From: Typha latifolia
Lineage: Eukaryota > Streptophyta > Magnoliopsida > Poales > Typhaceae
NCBI GenBank assembly: GCA_019914945.1
Contig: CM034107.1
Coordinates: 8,432,001-8,496,000, forward strand
Length of the DNA: 64,000 nt
Reading direction: 5' to 3'
The position numbers and the translations under genes were made by a program. Shown here one piece after another: positions 43,701 to 54,812 of this stretch (positions are counted from its first letter, which is position 1; each line of letters begins with the position of its first letter). Below the pieces are notes generated by a model, which saw only the letters and a program-made list of their open reading frames with translations, did not search any database and was not told the DNA's origin.

Positions 43701-46036
43701 ATTTTGCTGACTAATAATCTATCTAGCCCAAGCATACCTTGATTGACCATGGGAAAGCTTTACAAATAAGACAAGAAAGGGGTGACTCTCACAGTCGACT
43801 ATCAAGAAGCTTGGTTGACCATATTGGAATCAAAGGAGATACTTCTGCAAGTGTCACAGCTCCATGTCTTCGTACTAAACATCCTGGCTTAATATACAAC
43901 TACAGACCACCACATGTATTCAAGACAAATAATAATATTTGGCAGTATCACAATCCCTTATTTCAAGAACTTGTTAAGAAAAATAATTTGATAGAGAACT
44001 GAGCCCACAAACAAATTGGAATAAAACAAAACACCGAAAACATAGAAAACCAAGAAAGCTTCACCAATCATAAGTTCTGAAGTGTGTGCACTGTATGATT
44101 AACTAAATCAGAAAGCTAAAAATCAGCAGAGTTGAAACCACTATACCATTTAACAACAGATCAGAAAATTTTGATGTGTAGTTCATATTTACCTATCTCT
44201 TTCCTCTGCATAAAGACATCCTGGATAGCACTAAAGATATCTGGAGTAAATATATAGACGCCACAGTTTATGAGATCACTTACCTGCATGAAAGGAAAAC
44301 ATGGAGAGATATCACTAACTTGTTGGAAGCCAAATGCATGGGGATGTTATACCAATGACATAATAGACTCTAAGGATAATAGTAACATGATTATGAAGCC
44401 TTGTACTTACAAAAGTTTCTGGTTTCTCTGTGTAATGTAACAGTTCTTTTGTGACAGGATCTGCTACCAACTCACCAAATTGGTTGGCTGACTCAGCAGA
44501 AACCTGAGCAAGAAAGCAGGTAGAATATGTTATGCATGCTTGATAATTGACAAAATCAAACAAAAAAACAGATGTTCACTGCTCTCTCACCTTTATTACT
44601 AAGACTGTACCCATTCCACCATATCTTTTGTGAGCCTCTGCATTCATGAAGTGCAATAAAGCAACTCTGGATCAGTATTAAACAGAAGACTACTAAAAGA
44701 AGTAGGCTCCACTGAAACACTTGCTGAAATTGGGGTTTCTTCAGCAAAAAATGCGATGATGAAAGTTCCATCACATTTTAGTGATCTGATCCAATAGAAT
44801 CATTTTCATGAATAGATATATGCGCAAACTGATAAAAGAACAAGAAATTGGCTGAAAAATGCTTATACTTGGATGTTTGAGACATGCAACTTAATTTTTT
44901 AATTATAAGATAATGATTTTCAGTGCATCAAAACTACTAAGCTACTGAATGATGATTAGTAGAATAGCAAATTACATTACACACTCACCAAGCATTTCCG
45001 GCAGTGGAAAGCTACAGCAAACATCACAGTTCAGCAAAACTATATGAGACTGCACAATCAGAAAGTAAAGTTTTTAATAAGGAATGCTGCATAATGATCA
45101 GGTGAAACTTTTCTAAAGAGGAAAATGAAGGAGAATCTTGGAAAATATCCCACGACAGCAAAGGCTAATTCAAAACCACATCAACTTTCACTAATCAGCT
45201 AATTTCATAAACATGCGTCCCTATGAACGAGGCTTCAGCCTACTTTGGTTCTGGGGAGGGAAGATATACGCAGTCCTACCCCCAATTTTGAAGAGGTTGT
45301 TTCCAAGACTTAAACCACAACCTCTGGGATGCAAGGGACAAAACCTTCCATCACACCAAGCTCGTTTCACAAACCCAAAATAAACCAGAGAGAGCTAGCT
45401 AAAATAAGTCAACAACAAAGAGCACAGATGTCAAACCGGGTTATCTTCCATTATATAGTCTCTGAAGCTGTAAAGTCCTCCTGCTGATCCATGCGGTTTG
45501 TCTTCCCTCAAGTATCTAAAACAACAATAAAACTGATGAATTTAACATCTAAAAGAAGTGAACTTTCTCATCTTCCTTAGAAGATAAGCGTACCTAACAG
45601 GGACCCTGAGCTCATTGGAGATGGAAGACACATAGAGTGCAAACTCCCTCTCCTCGTAGAATCCAATGAGATATATCTGTGCTAAATTGGGGATCTACAA
45701 TTTTCAAATCAAGAAATAAGCAAAGCATCACCAAGGAAGTGAATTCTGTAGAAAGTATTCAAAATCAGAGCTAGGATTCGTACTCTCCGACACGCAGAGA
45801 TTGGATGATGCACCATGGGCTGCCCTGCCAAGGGGAACAAAGGCTTCGGGACATTCAAAGACAAGGGCCGAAACCGCGTACCTGCATCAAAGATGAACAG
45901 TAGCCAAAAACCTCAAAAACCCATCAAAAAAATCTCAGTTTGGGAAGAGACGTGCGCCTAGATCTCAAAATTACTCACCTTTCGTTGGCCCACCAACCAT
46001 TATCACCGCCACCACCCGTTCCTCCGAGCTCCCCAT
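31765..46036 (-). CDS. GDP-mannose pyrophosphorylase-like protein (KONJAC/GMPPA type), complete, 15 exons, 415 aa
   Basis: Exons: 45979-46036, 45784-45881, 45594-45694, 45437-45515, 44989-45049, 44591-44637, 44411-44503, 44193-44283, 38832-38880, 35191-35307, 34968-35115, 33190-33282, 33043-33111, 31991-32033, 31765-31865. Total 1248 bp, in phase throughout. The N-terminal nucleotidyltransferase half starts [20 protein letters not shown] and [20 protein letters not shown] and includes [15 protein letters not shown] and HIVLLNCDV. The C-terminal half is a left-handed beta-helix ([55 protein letters not shown]). It ends VQEEIIL. The length equals what I recall for Arabidopsis KONJAC1. The signature loop is GGPTKGTRFRPL rather than the GGFGTRLRPL of catalytic VTC1. 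KONJAC proteins are reported to stimulate GDP-mannose synthesis for glucomannan and ascorbate; here that role is inferred from similarity. Intron 13 (between 33111 and 31991 exons) starts with GC. Introns 8 and 9 are expanded by solo LTRs. Confidence 0.95.
36136..38226 (+). mobile_element. Solo LTR (family 1, copy B), 2091 bp
   Basis: Starts TGTGAGAACCAG and ends GGGTCATGACA, flanked by the 5-bp duplication CAATT at 36131-36135 and 38227-38231. It carries the family landmarks GAGTGGGTTCA, TTTGGTTTTTGAGTGAATTC, CTCACTGAGCTATA and CACCTCCACTTA, but is more diverged from copies A and C than those are from each other. It has no internal region. Antisense in intron 9 of the KONJAC-type gene. It contains the G-rich run at 36812-36853. 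Confidence 0.88.
36812..36853 (+). other. G-quadruplex-forming motif inside the LTR
   Basis: At least six runs of three to six G separated by one- to three-base loops (GGGTGGGGAGTGGGGAGTGG and onward). It satisfies the G3+N1-7 pattern several times over on the plus strand, which is the sense strand of the LTR. A (CT)n stretch precedes it at about 36765-36785. Confidence 0.85.
38287..38445. mobile_element. hAT-type MITE, family CAAGGTTC, partial copy B
   Basis: Has the family's GATCGGGATTGG and GATCAACCGGTCCG-type words and ends GGGAACCATG like copy C. The left end is not found, so the boundary is arbitrary. It lies just right of the duplicated segment and LTR copy B, in intron 9. Confidence 0.45.
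39404..40254 (+). mobile_element. Degenerate solo LTR (family 1, copy D)
   Basis: Starts TGTAATAACCAG and has family landmarks: GACGAGGAGGTGGCCGCA as in copy B (GAGGAGTGGCCG), then CATTGAGTTATAATTGTTGG, CTCATGG and CTGCCTCCACATAGG. The right end is tentative (TGTCA at about 40254), and the left flank CAAGC is not found on the right. Much shorter than the 2.2-kb copies, so it is internally deleted and old. Intron 8 of the KONJAC-type gene. Confidence 0.55.
40638..43495. mobile_element. hAT-type MITE, family CAAGGTTC, copy C, split by a solo LTR
   Basis: Flanked by the exact 8-bp duplication AATTTCAC at 40630-40637 and 43496-43503. Starts CAAGGTTTGAAAAATCGGG and ends GGCGAACCATG. Without the LTR it is about 610 bp, close to copy A. 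It shows the AAAAAACGATACGTATCAGT block on the left and GATCGGGATTGGGTTTGGCC plus a purine-rich tract (GAAAGAGAGAG-type, 43330-43450) on the right. Open frames in the purine/pyrimidine tract are low-complexity artefacts. Confidence 0.85.
40888..43131 (+). mobile_element. Solo LTR (family 1, copy C), 2244 bp, nested in the MITE
   Basis: Starts TGTAAGAACC and ends GGGTCGTGACA, flanked by the 5-bp duplication AAAAC at 40883-40887 and 43132-43136. The best preserved uninterrupted family member, it serves here as the reference for copies A and E. Inside it the stretch GGATTCG.GTCGGGTTGGAT is duplicated at about 41663-41775. It has a TA.GTAAGCCC donor-like site at about 41218 and an AAAG|GTGG acceptor-like site at about 41962. 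Antisense in intron 8 of the KONJAC-type gene. Confidence 0.9.
45244..45366 (-). mobile_element. Au-type SINE in intron 4 of the KONJAC-type gene
   Basis: On the minus strand it reads AGCTTGGTGTGATGG (box A-like), GAGGTTGTGGTTTAAGTCTT (box B-like) and then GGAAACAACCTCTTC. It continues GGGGGTAGGACTGCGTATA and ends CTTCCCTCCCCAGAACC. This order is that of Au SINEs, which occur widely in plants. It is diverged, with no clear target duplication, and lies in the same orientation as the gene. Confidence 0.75.
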
Positions 46037-47790
46037 ACCTCACCGACTGAGAAGTCTCCACCTACTACTCTCCCACAGCAATTAGATGCGGAACGAATCA
46101 GACAAATGTGAGAGCAAAGGAGAAAGAGATCGCCGACGCAAGATTCGAAGAGGGTTTAAGAGATTGAAAAAGAGGAGAAGGACGAGTCGTGTTTCAGGCG
46201 GATTGAACGTTTAACGCATGGGTTAGGAGATGGAATTGAGCAGGATTCCGTAGAGAAGGAGGTGTGAGAAGAAGTTATCAGAAACGGAAGCAGGCGGGAG
46301 CATGACATGTTACCTTCCGATCCATCCGCTCCTAGAGATTTGTGCGATGGCAATTGGCAAAGATGTGGACTTTTTTTGTTTGTTTGTTTTGAGGCATCCA
46401 ATAGAGATGGAAATCTATACTTGGAAAAGAATATTCTAAGGATTAATTCAAATTAGTCAAATACTTATTATTTGTAATTTTCTCAACAATTGTGCATTTT
46501 CTAGAAAAAGAAATCTATTTCGGAACTTATAAGGTAAGAAAATTTTAGATAAATTACAAATTTTAGAGCCATTAAATTACTATAATAGTTTTTTTTTTTT
46601 TTACTATAAGATCTTTTTTTACAAAAAAAATTAATTACTTTTATTGTCAAATTTAGATAAAAAATATGACAGGCAAAATGATACAAATGAAAGTTTATTA
46701 GATAATTTGTTTTAATAGATATGCCTCAAATAGAGGTAACTTGTAAGTAGAAAGATTTTCAAATAAAACCTTACATTTTAGTGATTTTGTATTTAATATC
46801 TTGTCTAGAGTCTATTCACTCATTTTTGCATATTATTACTTTAACTAACAACCTTTAAACTTAGAGTATAGTTTATTTAATTCTTCAAATGAAGTTAGAA
46901 AATTAGCTCTAAGATTTTTTTTCTAACCAAAATTATTAACTTTCCTTGAAAAAGTATTATTGAAGAAGTTTTGGACTTTATAACGGTGCTTAAGTAAGTG
47001 TATTTTAGATGTTAAATAAAAGGTTAAGAAAGGAAGAAAAATGCATTGTTGATATTTTTAAAGAGAAATCTATCTCGTCTTTTAATAAAATTATGATTTA
47101 CACCTTATATTTTTCCTATTTATAAATCGAGCTTTATAATTTAATGAATATATATGGACTGTATCATTAGATTAGTTAGTTAAACTTAAACTTAAAAAAT
47201 TATGAAAATATCATCAATCAAGTCATACTAAGAATATTTTAGTCATTTTAGAAATAAGGACATTTTAGTCGGTTTAGAAATAAGAGCATTTATCATTATA
47301 GAAATAAAATATCTCTACTTAAAGAAATAAAATATCTCTACTTAACGAAATATTCTTACGGTATTAGATCAAATCTAACATAGAATCTTTTCTGCACATA
47401 TTTACTAAACTATATGGCTCGATTTGTACATAGTAAAAATATAGAGTGTAAACCACAATTACGTTAGGTGTTAAATATAAATTTCCATATTTTAAAAGGT
47501 TATTCTTATTTATATATTATTTTCTTATAGATTGGTTACCTCAGGTTAACCTTGCGTGTGATATAAAAGTTAGGTTTCAGTTATAAATAGCTCAAAGATA
47601 AGGTGTTAATCATAAAATGACTAATTTATATTTAAATCCAAAAGAGAAAATATCAATATTAGTAAATGATACCATCAAGATCTAAAACCTAGATTTTTTC
47701 CCTTTCTTAGTATAGTTGGTAATCAACTAAAGTTAAATCTCATAATCCCTATGCCATGTCTTATTTAATTTTACATAACTTCTTTAAATG

Positions 47791-47808
47791 AGAGAGAGAG
47801 AGAGAGAG
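47791..47808. repeat. (AG)9 microsatellite
   Basis: Nine uninterrupted AG units. Confidence 0.95.
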
Positions 47809-48154
47809 TGACAAGTGAAATAATTGCACAAATTGAATGTGTCACTTATATCCACTGTATTCTATGCAGTATAATCTATTCTCAGATAAAATTATTGGAT
47901 GTAATTTATTTTTTTAATACATGAAGGCAATTATATTATCATAAAAATAGTGAAAAAAAATACCTCAAAGTATCTCTAGGGAGATACTTAGGTATCCCTA
48001 TACTTCTTCTAGGGGAAGAAATCCTCTTATTTTTCCAGCTACCTAACTAATTGGTTGACTGGTTAGTCTCTCTATGGTAATAAAAAATAAAAAAAATATA
48101 TTTGAATATTTTAAAATATGAAAATATTAAGGAAAATGGGTTGTTGCTTCTAAG

Positions 48155-48158
<4 letters not shown>

Positions 48159-48186
<28 letters not shown>
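48159..48186. repeat. (AT)14 microsatellite
   Basis: About fourteen uninterrupted AT units; likely length-variable. Confidence 0.95.
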
Positions 48187-48189
<3 letters not shown>

Positions 48190-49312
48190 TGTCTTGCAGG
48201 GAAAATGTGAATCAACACTTCTAAGTTTTATTTGAGGATGATGTTATTATAGTTATGTTCATGAGCTTAGATTGTGGCTGCTTTGGAAGCTAGGTGTGTT
48301 ACATCATGTGATGTTCTTAGGACTTTATTTGAAAAGTTTTATGAGTACAAGAAAAAGTACTACCACCCCCACAATAACTTTGAACCCATTGGATCATAAA
48401 TTAGTGGATGCCCTAATACAATAGTGGGGAAAGGATGATGCAAATGTCATTTACACTATTAGTGGACCCATAGTAGTGCCAATATTATAATTATATTAAT
48501 TTGGCATAATCAGATATCTTCTTCAAGGAAGGGCACAAGCAGTAATGGTCATACCAACCAGCATGAGGCACTTGCTAAATCGGCGCATAACCGACACGTG
48601 GCATAAGGAGTTCCAGAGGACACTCCTCTTCTCGCCTTCTATAGATTGTTGTAAAGCTATCATTGTCGCCATCGCTACTTAGATCCATTTTCCAAATCTT
48701 TTTAATTTTGACTCCTTTAGATCATCTTCCTTGTTTGTCCTAAGGCACGATTGAGAGAGGAGGGGGCAAGGCGGAGCTTGACAATAATAGTGGCAACTAC
48801 AGAGCTTGATGACAATGACTATGATGTGAGGGCAGCAAAATATAGTCCCCACTCTCTCTCTCTCCTCTTCTTATTTTTTCCTTTTTTTTTCTCATGACAT
48901 GGTTAGCAAGTGTTGCGACACATGTCACATGTGCTTAGTGCTAAATGGTCTCGCCTCACCCTACATTAGACTGTTTGGACAAGAGTTCCTACGGCATTCC
49001 TAGGAATGTCATGCCTAAGGATCACATGCACAATGCAGGTTTGCTGAGTGACCAAACTTATGTTAATGTCTATGGTATAATGCCAAAGATATTATGAGGG
49101 AGGTGCTTTGGGGAGGTTTTCCTTATATATTGCTAAGCACTACCTTATGACATTAGGTAATCTTTATGACAGAGTATGCTAATGATAAGGGATTGTCTAA
49201 CTTAGCATGCGATGCTAGGCTAGAACTCTTGCTTGGTGGAATTATGGGATTTGTAAGGCTTTAACATAACAATTAATGTGATACTCTTGCAAGATCCTTG
49301 GAGCTGGTATAA

Positions 49313-51560
49313 CACCCATAAAAAAAAGTGTTAAATATATTTTACCCCTCTAACAAAACAATAAATGTATTTTGGTCATTTTGATGTCATTTGATTAAAT
49401 TTATTGGAAAAACTAATGCTTTCACTTTAGTCATAAATATAGAGACTGATTTGAGACTTTTTAAAGTGTATGGGGGCAAAGTAATTTTGAACATAAGTAT
49501 AGGAGCGTAAAAATATATTTAACCCCAAAAAAATCAGCCACTCCAACCTCTCACAATTAGTTATGAGATGTGAGAGAGATTGACACTGGAGTGGAGTTCG
49601 GACTCCACTCCCCCCCTATAATCCTCCCCAATCTAAACCTTTTCTATTCTGGCCACCTCTTCCCCTTCGCCTTTTTAGCTCTCTCTTCTCTATTTTGTGC
49701 CATTGAGAAGCTCGACAAACGTTGCAGGCCACCGAAGCACCGACGGATCAAATCAAACCGCCAATCTGATCTTAAGTTAGTCCCCTATCTCTCCTTACAA
49801 TTAATTTGATTTTTGCCTCGTAATTATAGTTAATTCTAAGTTTTACTATCTTTGTCTTCACCGAAGAAATTTACTAGTCGACGACTTTGTGTCGACCACC
49901 CATTGGTTCAAGAAGCTTTGTCACCTTACTCTCTTGCCTTGAGTACCATGTTTGGGTACCCATGGGATGCGTGGGAGGCTATGTCATGATATCTCCCATT
50001 ACTAGTTTCTTAGCTTACTTACGGCTATCACCACTAGTGGTGGCCTTACTCGTTTGTCTTGGTCGACTCCAAAGGAAAGAGATTCTTGGCTATTCTAAAG
50101 CAAAGAGAATCTTGGCTATCCTAAAGCAACCAGAAATTAAAGAATTAAAAGTAATAATTAAAGTGCAAAGCGAGTCGAGTCAATCGAAGCGGGTCAGATC
50201 ATCCATCCACATTAATGAGTTAGGTTGCAATGAGCATAGTAGCTATGTATAATGAACCATGAATAAGATTAGTGACATCTAGGTATGAACTTATAATATA
50301 TATTGATTTACTTTGAATTTATCGGGAATGTCGCTTAGATGTGCTCATTTTGTTCATGCGTCACTTTAGAGGGAGTTTCAACCCCACTAAATAAGCCAAC
50401 TATTGATGCCTTAGTTAGCAGCATAGAGGCTATTGGACATTTGGACATTTTGTTAGGTAGTAGGAACGACTTATAAATGAGCATATCTAAGAGCAATTTA
50501 CCCCTACAACTATGATGAACTAATCAGGTGGGCAGTCGAGTAAGCTTGCGTTTACTAAGCAAATTGATGGTGGGACATCATGGTCTTTGAATTAGGGCTG
50601 TTAAGCTCGACGAGCGGCTTAGGCTTGGGTCAGGCTCGGCTCGGCTAAATCAGAGCTAAGCTGAGCCCGAGCCGCTAAACTGGCTCAAAATTAATATCGA
50701 GCCAAATCGATAGGCTTAGTATAAAAAGGGTGCTGCCTTGTCCTCTTCTAGTGCTGCCTCGTCCTCCGCCACGGTGCGCCTCCTCCTCTTCTTTTTCTTC
50801 AGCCGCGACTCACCTCCTCCTGCTCCTTCTTCTTCTACAGCAATGGTGTTGCCTCCTTGTCCTTCTGCAGCAGCAAGTAGCCACGGTGCTCTGCCTTCTC
50901 CTCCTCATCCATCTTCTTCTTCTTCTTTGGCTCGACTTGGGCTCAATTTGGCTTGGTCTGACTCGATCTAGCTCGGTTTGATGATAAGCTCATTTTAGGC
51001 TCGGGTCGGCTCGAGTTGAGCTAAGCCGAGATTGAGCCCAATTCTAAGGCTCAAAATTAATTTCGAGCCAAGCCTAAGCCGGAGTCGGCTCGCTCAGGCT
51101 CAACTCATTTACACCCCTTCTTTGAATATATATTTTGAATATAAGCAAGTGGACATGGCATGGAATCTAACTTACACAAAAATACTAGAGAATGCAAGGA
51201 TATCTGAGAGGGATCTAATTGAGAAGTAATCACTAAAGTCAAAGTTCATGTCACTTTGTTGGAAAACAACGTGGAGTCAACTCAGGTTTAAAGGGATTTA
51301 CTGTGTTACACCCATTGAGATTTCATCCTTATGCTGGAGGTGCCAACTCTAGTTCTACCTCAACTAAATCTAGTGGACAAATTTTGAGTCGTCCCAGAAA
51401 CCTATCTACAAGCTAGCAGTACAAGACCTACAGTGAGCTCATGAAGTGTAGTGACTGATACGAGAATCCTAACCAATTTCAAGTATAAAGATTTGCTTCA
51501 ATTGTGGTCACAAGGGTCACCTATCTCGAGGTGTCTTTGACTTGTTTTAACTTTCGATAA
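49313..51560 (+). mobile_element. Decayed Ty3/gypsy-like retrotransposon region with gag zinc-knuckle remnant
   Basis: TATAACACCC near 49313 resembles an LTR start. The GC-moderate block 49560-50260 resembles an LTR or leader (CACCGAAGCACCGACGGATC, CGACTTTGTGTCGACCACCC). Near 51494-51535 the plus strand encodes ICFNCGHKGHLSRG, a CX2CX4HX4C zinc knuckle whose last Cys is replaced by Gly, preceded by Ser/Pro-rich stretches as in plant gag proteins. Frames are broken and no protease or RT is recognisable. The hAT MITE at 50593-51119 is inserted in it. The right limit is arbitrary. Confidence 0.45.
50593..51119. mobile_element. hAT-type MITE, TAGGGCTG...ACACCCCTT, 527 bp
   Basis: Flanked by the exact 8-bp duplication CTTTGAAT at 50585-50592 and 51120-51127. 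The end TAGGGCTGTTAAGCTCG and the complement of the other end (AAGGGGTGTAAATGAGTTG) are imperfect inverted repeats. Subterminal parts are full of GGCTCGGCTCGG/GAGCC words, and the middle (50730-50930) is a CTCCTCCTC tract. The open frames in that tract are low-complexity and not genes. Confidence 0.85.
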
Positions 51561-51649
51561 TTAGACATATCTATTCCCAGTAAAGGTCTCTAGGGAGATC
51601 CATCTACTCTGACTACTCGCATTGCTTCCAACTTTGCCCTCATTAAATA

Positions 51650-52790
51650 GTGAAAATAGCAAATCATATTATGCATTTAATACAATTTGACATTTAGTAA
51701 ATTCTACTATTTTATTAGTTTTTGTCTCGAAAAGATACGCACAATAATAAATATTTACTCTCACGTAAAATAATTATGAATTAATTTTTGCGTATTAGTT
51801 TGACCTTTTTTTATATATTAGTCACCTTTGCCACCTTTGCCACAGAAGAAATACGTATAATAATAAATATTTACTAATTAATACAAACTATGAATTAGGT
51901 AAATTAACCATGGCCTACACTAGTACGAACTATGAACTAAATAAACTAACTATAAAATTCATGAAAATATAAGTATTTCATAATTATGAATTACGTAATA
52001 AAATTATTAAATAAAAAAAAATTATAATAAAAATATATAACTGTTTAATAACTATGAGTTACGTAATAAAATTAAGAAACTCGTAAAACTATCAGTGCTC
52101 AAGAACTATAAATTACATAATGAAACTGCATAAGTATAACTACAGACCATTTCTAGATCATTGGACCTGAGAAGATGTGGATATCAAGTTTCTAATCATT
52201 TAGTTATTTCTACTTTAAGAATATTATCTTCCTAATCTTATCTATACTATTTTTAGCAAACTTTTACACGTTGTTTGAAGTAAATATGCACCCGGCATTA
52301 GTGATAATGAAATGAGCTTTTAAAAGTTTGAATATGGTAATATCTTTCTTACTTCTCCTTTTTCTTACTATATTTCAGAGTTATTTTACGCAATTTATAG
52401 TTACATTTACGGAACTCAAAGTTATTTTTACATAATTCATTCTTCCTTCTAATATTTAACTACGAGATGCATAAAAAAACTATGAAATAAGTAAAAATTG
52501 TGAAATACGTAAATATAACCATGGAATATGTAAATATAACTATGAATGACCTAAATATAAATATGAATTGTATAAGTATAGTTATGAATTGTGTAAATCA
52601 ACTTGCATTACACTTAAAAAAAGAAGGAGCGAGAGATTCTATTCAAACTTTTGAAGACTCGTTTTATTATTACTAATACCTAGCCTTAATATTTGCCAAA
52701 AATAGTAGGGATAGAGATTAGAAAGTCAAATATTTTAAGAGTAGAGACAAGTAAATAATTATAAAAACTCGTCACTTGGTTTAGTGTTAT
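51650..52790. repeat. Degenerate tandem repeats and a long inverted repeat (foldback-like)
   Basis: A unit of about 20 bp, roughly AACTATGAATTACGTAAATA, recurs many times in direct orientation at 51870-52140 and 52455-52605, and in inverted orientation at 52380-52440. Outside these, about 52180-52350 (TTAAGAATATTATCTTCCTA...TTAAAAGTTTGAAT) pairs with about 52630-52785 (ATTCAAACTTTTGAAGACTC...AATATTTTAAGAG) as a reverse complement. The whole can fold into a stem of roughly 250-300 bp per arm. No coding stretch. It may be a foldback or MULE-type nonautonomous element; the ends are not defined. Confidence 0.6.
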
Positions 52791-53453
52791 CTTATGAATT
52801 TGCAGTTATCTTATAAAGTTATTTAAAGCTAAGAGGATATCTACTTTTCTCTCCTAGAATAGAGGAATTTCTTTATATAGCTTACGATTTAAAAGTCCTG
52901 TCTTTTTTTTAATTTTTTTAAATTTTAAATAAAAGTCCTGTCTTTTTACAAAGGCAGGACAGTAGCAATGAAATGAATATATATATATATACACGAGTGA
53001 ATTATAGAATTATATAATCTTAGAAAGAGATGTGCTGAACTTAATGCATATAGTAGTGTTTCTTTTATATGAGATGCTTGTATAAAATTAGTTTGGGTAA
53101 AACAAGACAAAAAGGATGGAGGAGTGAGAAATAGGAGAAGAAACAAAAGAAGAGTAGAGTAATATATTTTAGCATGAGGGGCATGCATAGAAAAGTAAAA
53201 GAAAAACAAATACGAGATGAAACAAAAAGAAGAGTATTGTTATAACATTTTTCTTTATTGATGCAATGTTCTATCCGCATTTAATGAGGCACTAGATAAT
53301 AAAAGAGCAAATTTAGAAGAAAAAAAAAACCTTGATTTGTAGGGAAAAACCAAAACGGGCTTGATCAATAGAAACAAAATTCATGTGTTTTTCATGCAAA
53401 TAACCCTAAAATATAGAATGCATTTGAAACTTTAAGATTATTTGTTTACAAAT

Positions 53454-54812
53454 TGTAAGAATCGAAAAAAATGGTTGAGAGCGAAGGGTGCACGTGGAAT
53501 CCAAATCTAATTTAGATTTTGATTTTAATCTATAAATCTCTCTCCTTAACTCCCATCGGCCACCTTCTCTCTTTTCTCTCCTTTATTTTCTTCTTTCTCA
53601 CCATCGGAGTCACGCAGGTGGAATCAGCCCACCGAGTGCCGCCGGAGCCATCGGAGACCACCACGCGACTCATTGGTGTGATTTTTAGCACGTGAGCGAG
53701 AGATTTGAGATTTTAGTTGTCTTGCCTAGACTCTAGTGAGTGGATTCACTTATATATTTATTTTTATTTTATTTCGTACCTTATCAGACCATGTAATTTT
53801 TTGTGTGCAAATTTATTTATTTCATCCTTACGTGCAAATTTAATTGTTATATTTTCTGTGTGCATTTAATTATTATACTCAGTGCATCGCCATACCTTGT
53901 GCAAATATTAAATTTTAGTGAAAAGAAAAATAAGACTAATATTGGTACAACTTAGATAACAGTCCCATATAAATCATTTGCAGTTTTCCGTAGTGACTCA
54001 AGTCTATCTGGAAGTCCAGGGAAAAGTCCTAAATCAGATCACTGTGATGACTTTCTTAGGTGACTCTAGCGGGGTTAGGGAATAGTCCTAGGATGAATGA
54101 GAAATTTCCTAGGTGACTCTAACCTTTCTCAACGGTTAGTGGAAAAGACAGAGTATGTTGATCAGATAGTGATACCATCTGATGACCCTAATCGGATCAG
54201 CTACGAAGAAAAGTCTCGAGCGTCATCTCGAGGTGACTTCTAGTTGATGTAGATCTACAGGGTATAGATCCATTGAGACAAATTATAGTATAAATATTGG
54301 AAGGATGTTAATATGTTGAAACTGTATAATGTTACAAATTATGACTATCTATTGTTATCATTATCATTATTTAAAGAGCATGCCTATTGCAAATTGTTAT
54401 GTATATTGTTGATCTTAGTGTTTATTCAACATTAATAAAATTTAGAATTTATTTGGCACTAAGCTATAGTTGTTGGCTCATGAATTTCTTTTTATATTTA
54501 TTTATTATCTCAGGTAATAGGTGACTGAGCGAGACATACCCGAATCCCATCTCCACTTAGGACCCACCTATTTACCTTTCCGCTCTTTTAGATTTTATGC
54601 TTTAAATTAAATGTTAAATTTATTTCGTTTAGAGACTCAAAAACGATGACATTGTTTTATAATTTTTACAGTTAGTTTAAATTTAATAAAGCAGATCTTC
54701 TTCGTTTATTTATTCTTGCCATTGTACACTTAGGAAGTATTAGTAAGGCTTCGTGTATCTCAAACATATTGAGGTGCATGACCGATCATGATTCCTATCT
54801 TGAGTCATGACA
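53454..54812 (+). mobile_element. Solo LTR (family 1, copy E), 1359 bp, internally shortened
   Basis: Starts TGTAAGAATCG and ends TGAGTCATGACA, flanked by the 5-bp duplication CAAAT at 53449-53453 and 54813-54817. Its sequence follows copy C closely but lacks about 85 bp near the start (after GGGTGCACGTG) and about 745 bp in the middle. The middle junction reads GACTCATTGGTGTGATTTTT at about 53667-53686. Antisense and downstream of the isoleucyl-tRNA synthetase pseudogene. Confidence 0.88.

Larger units (their letters stand above)
46037..49312. other. Gene-free stretch upstream of the KONJAC-type gene
   Basis: Promoter and leader of the gene lie at the left edge; after about 46430 it is AT-rich with no coding stretch. 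Microsatellites: (AG)9 at 47791-47808 and (AT)14 at 48159-48186. The duplicated phrase GAAATAAAATATCTCTACTTAA occurs at about 47300-47345. I recognise no transposon here. Confidence 0.5.

Noticed and set aside
50730..50981. Ser/Leu/Pro-rich open frames of 77-83 codons
   Set aside because: They come from a CTCCTCCTC tract inside the hAT MITE bounded by CTTTGAAT duplications.
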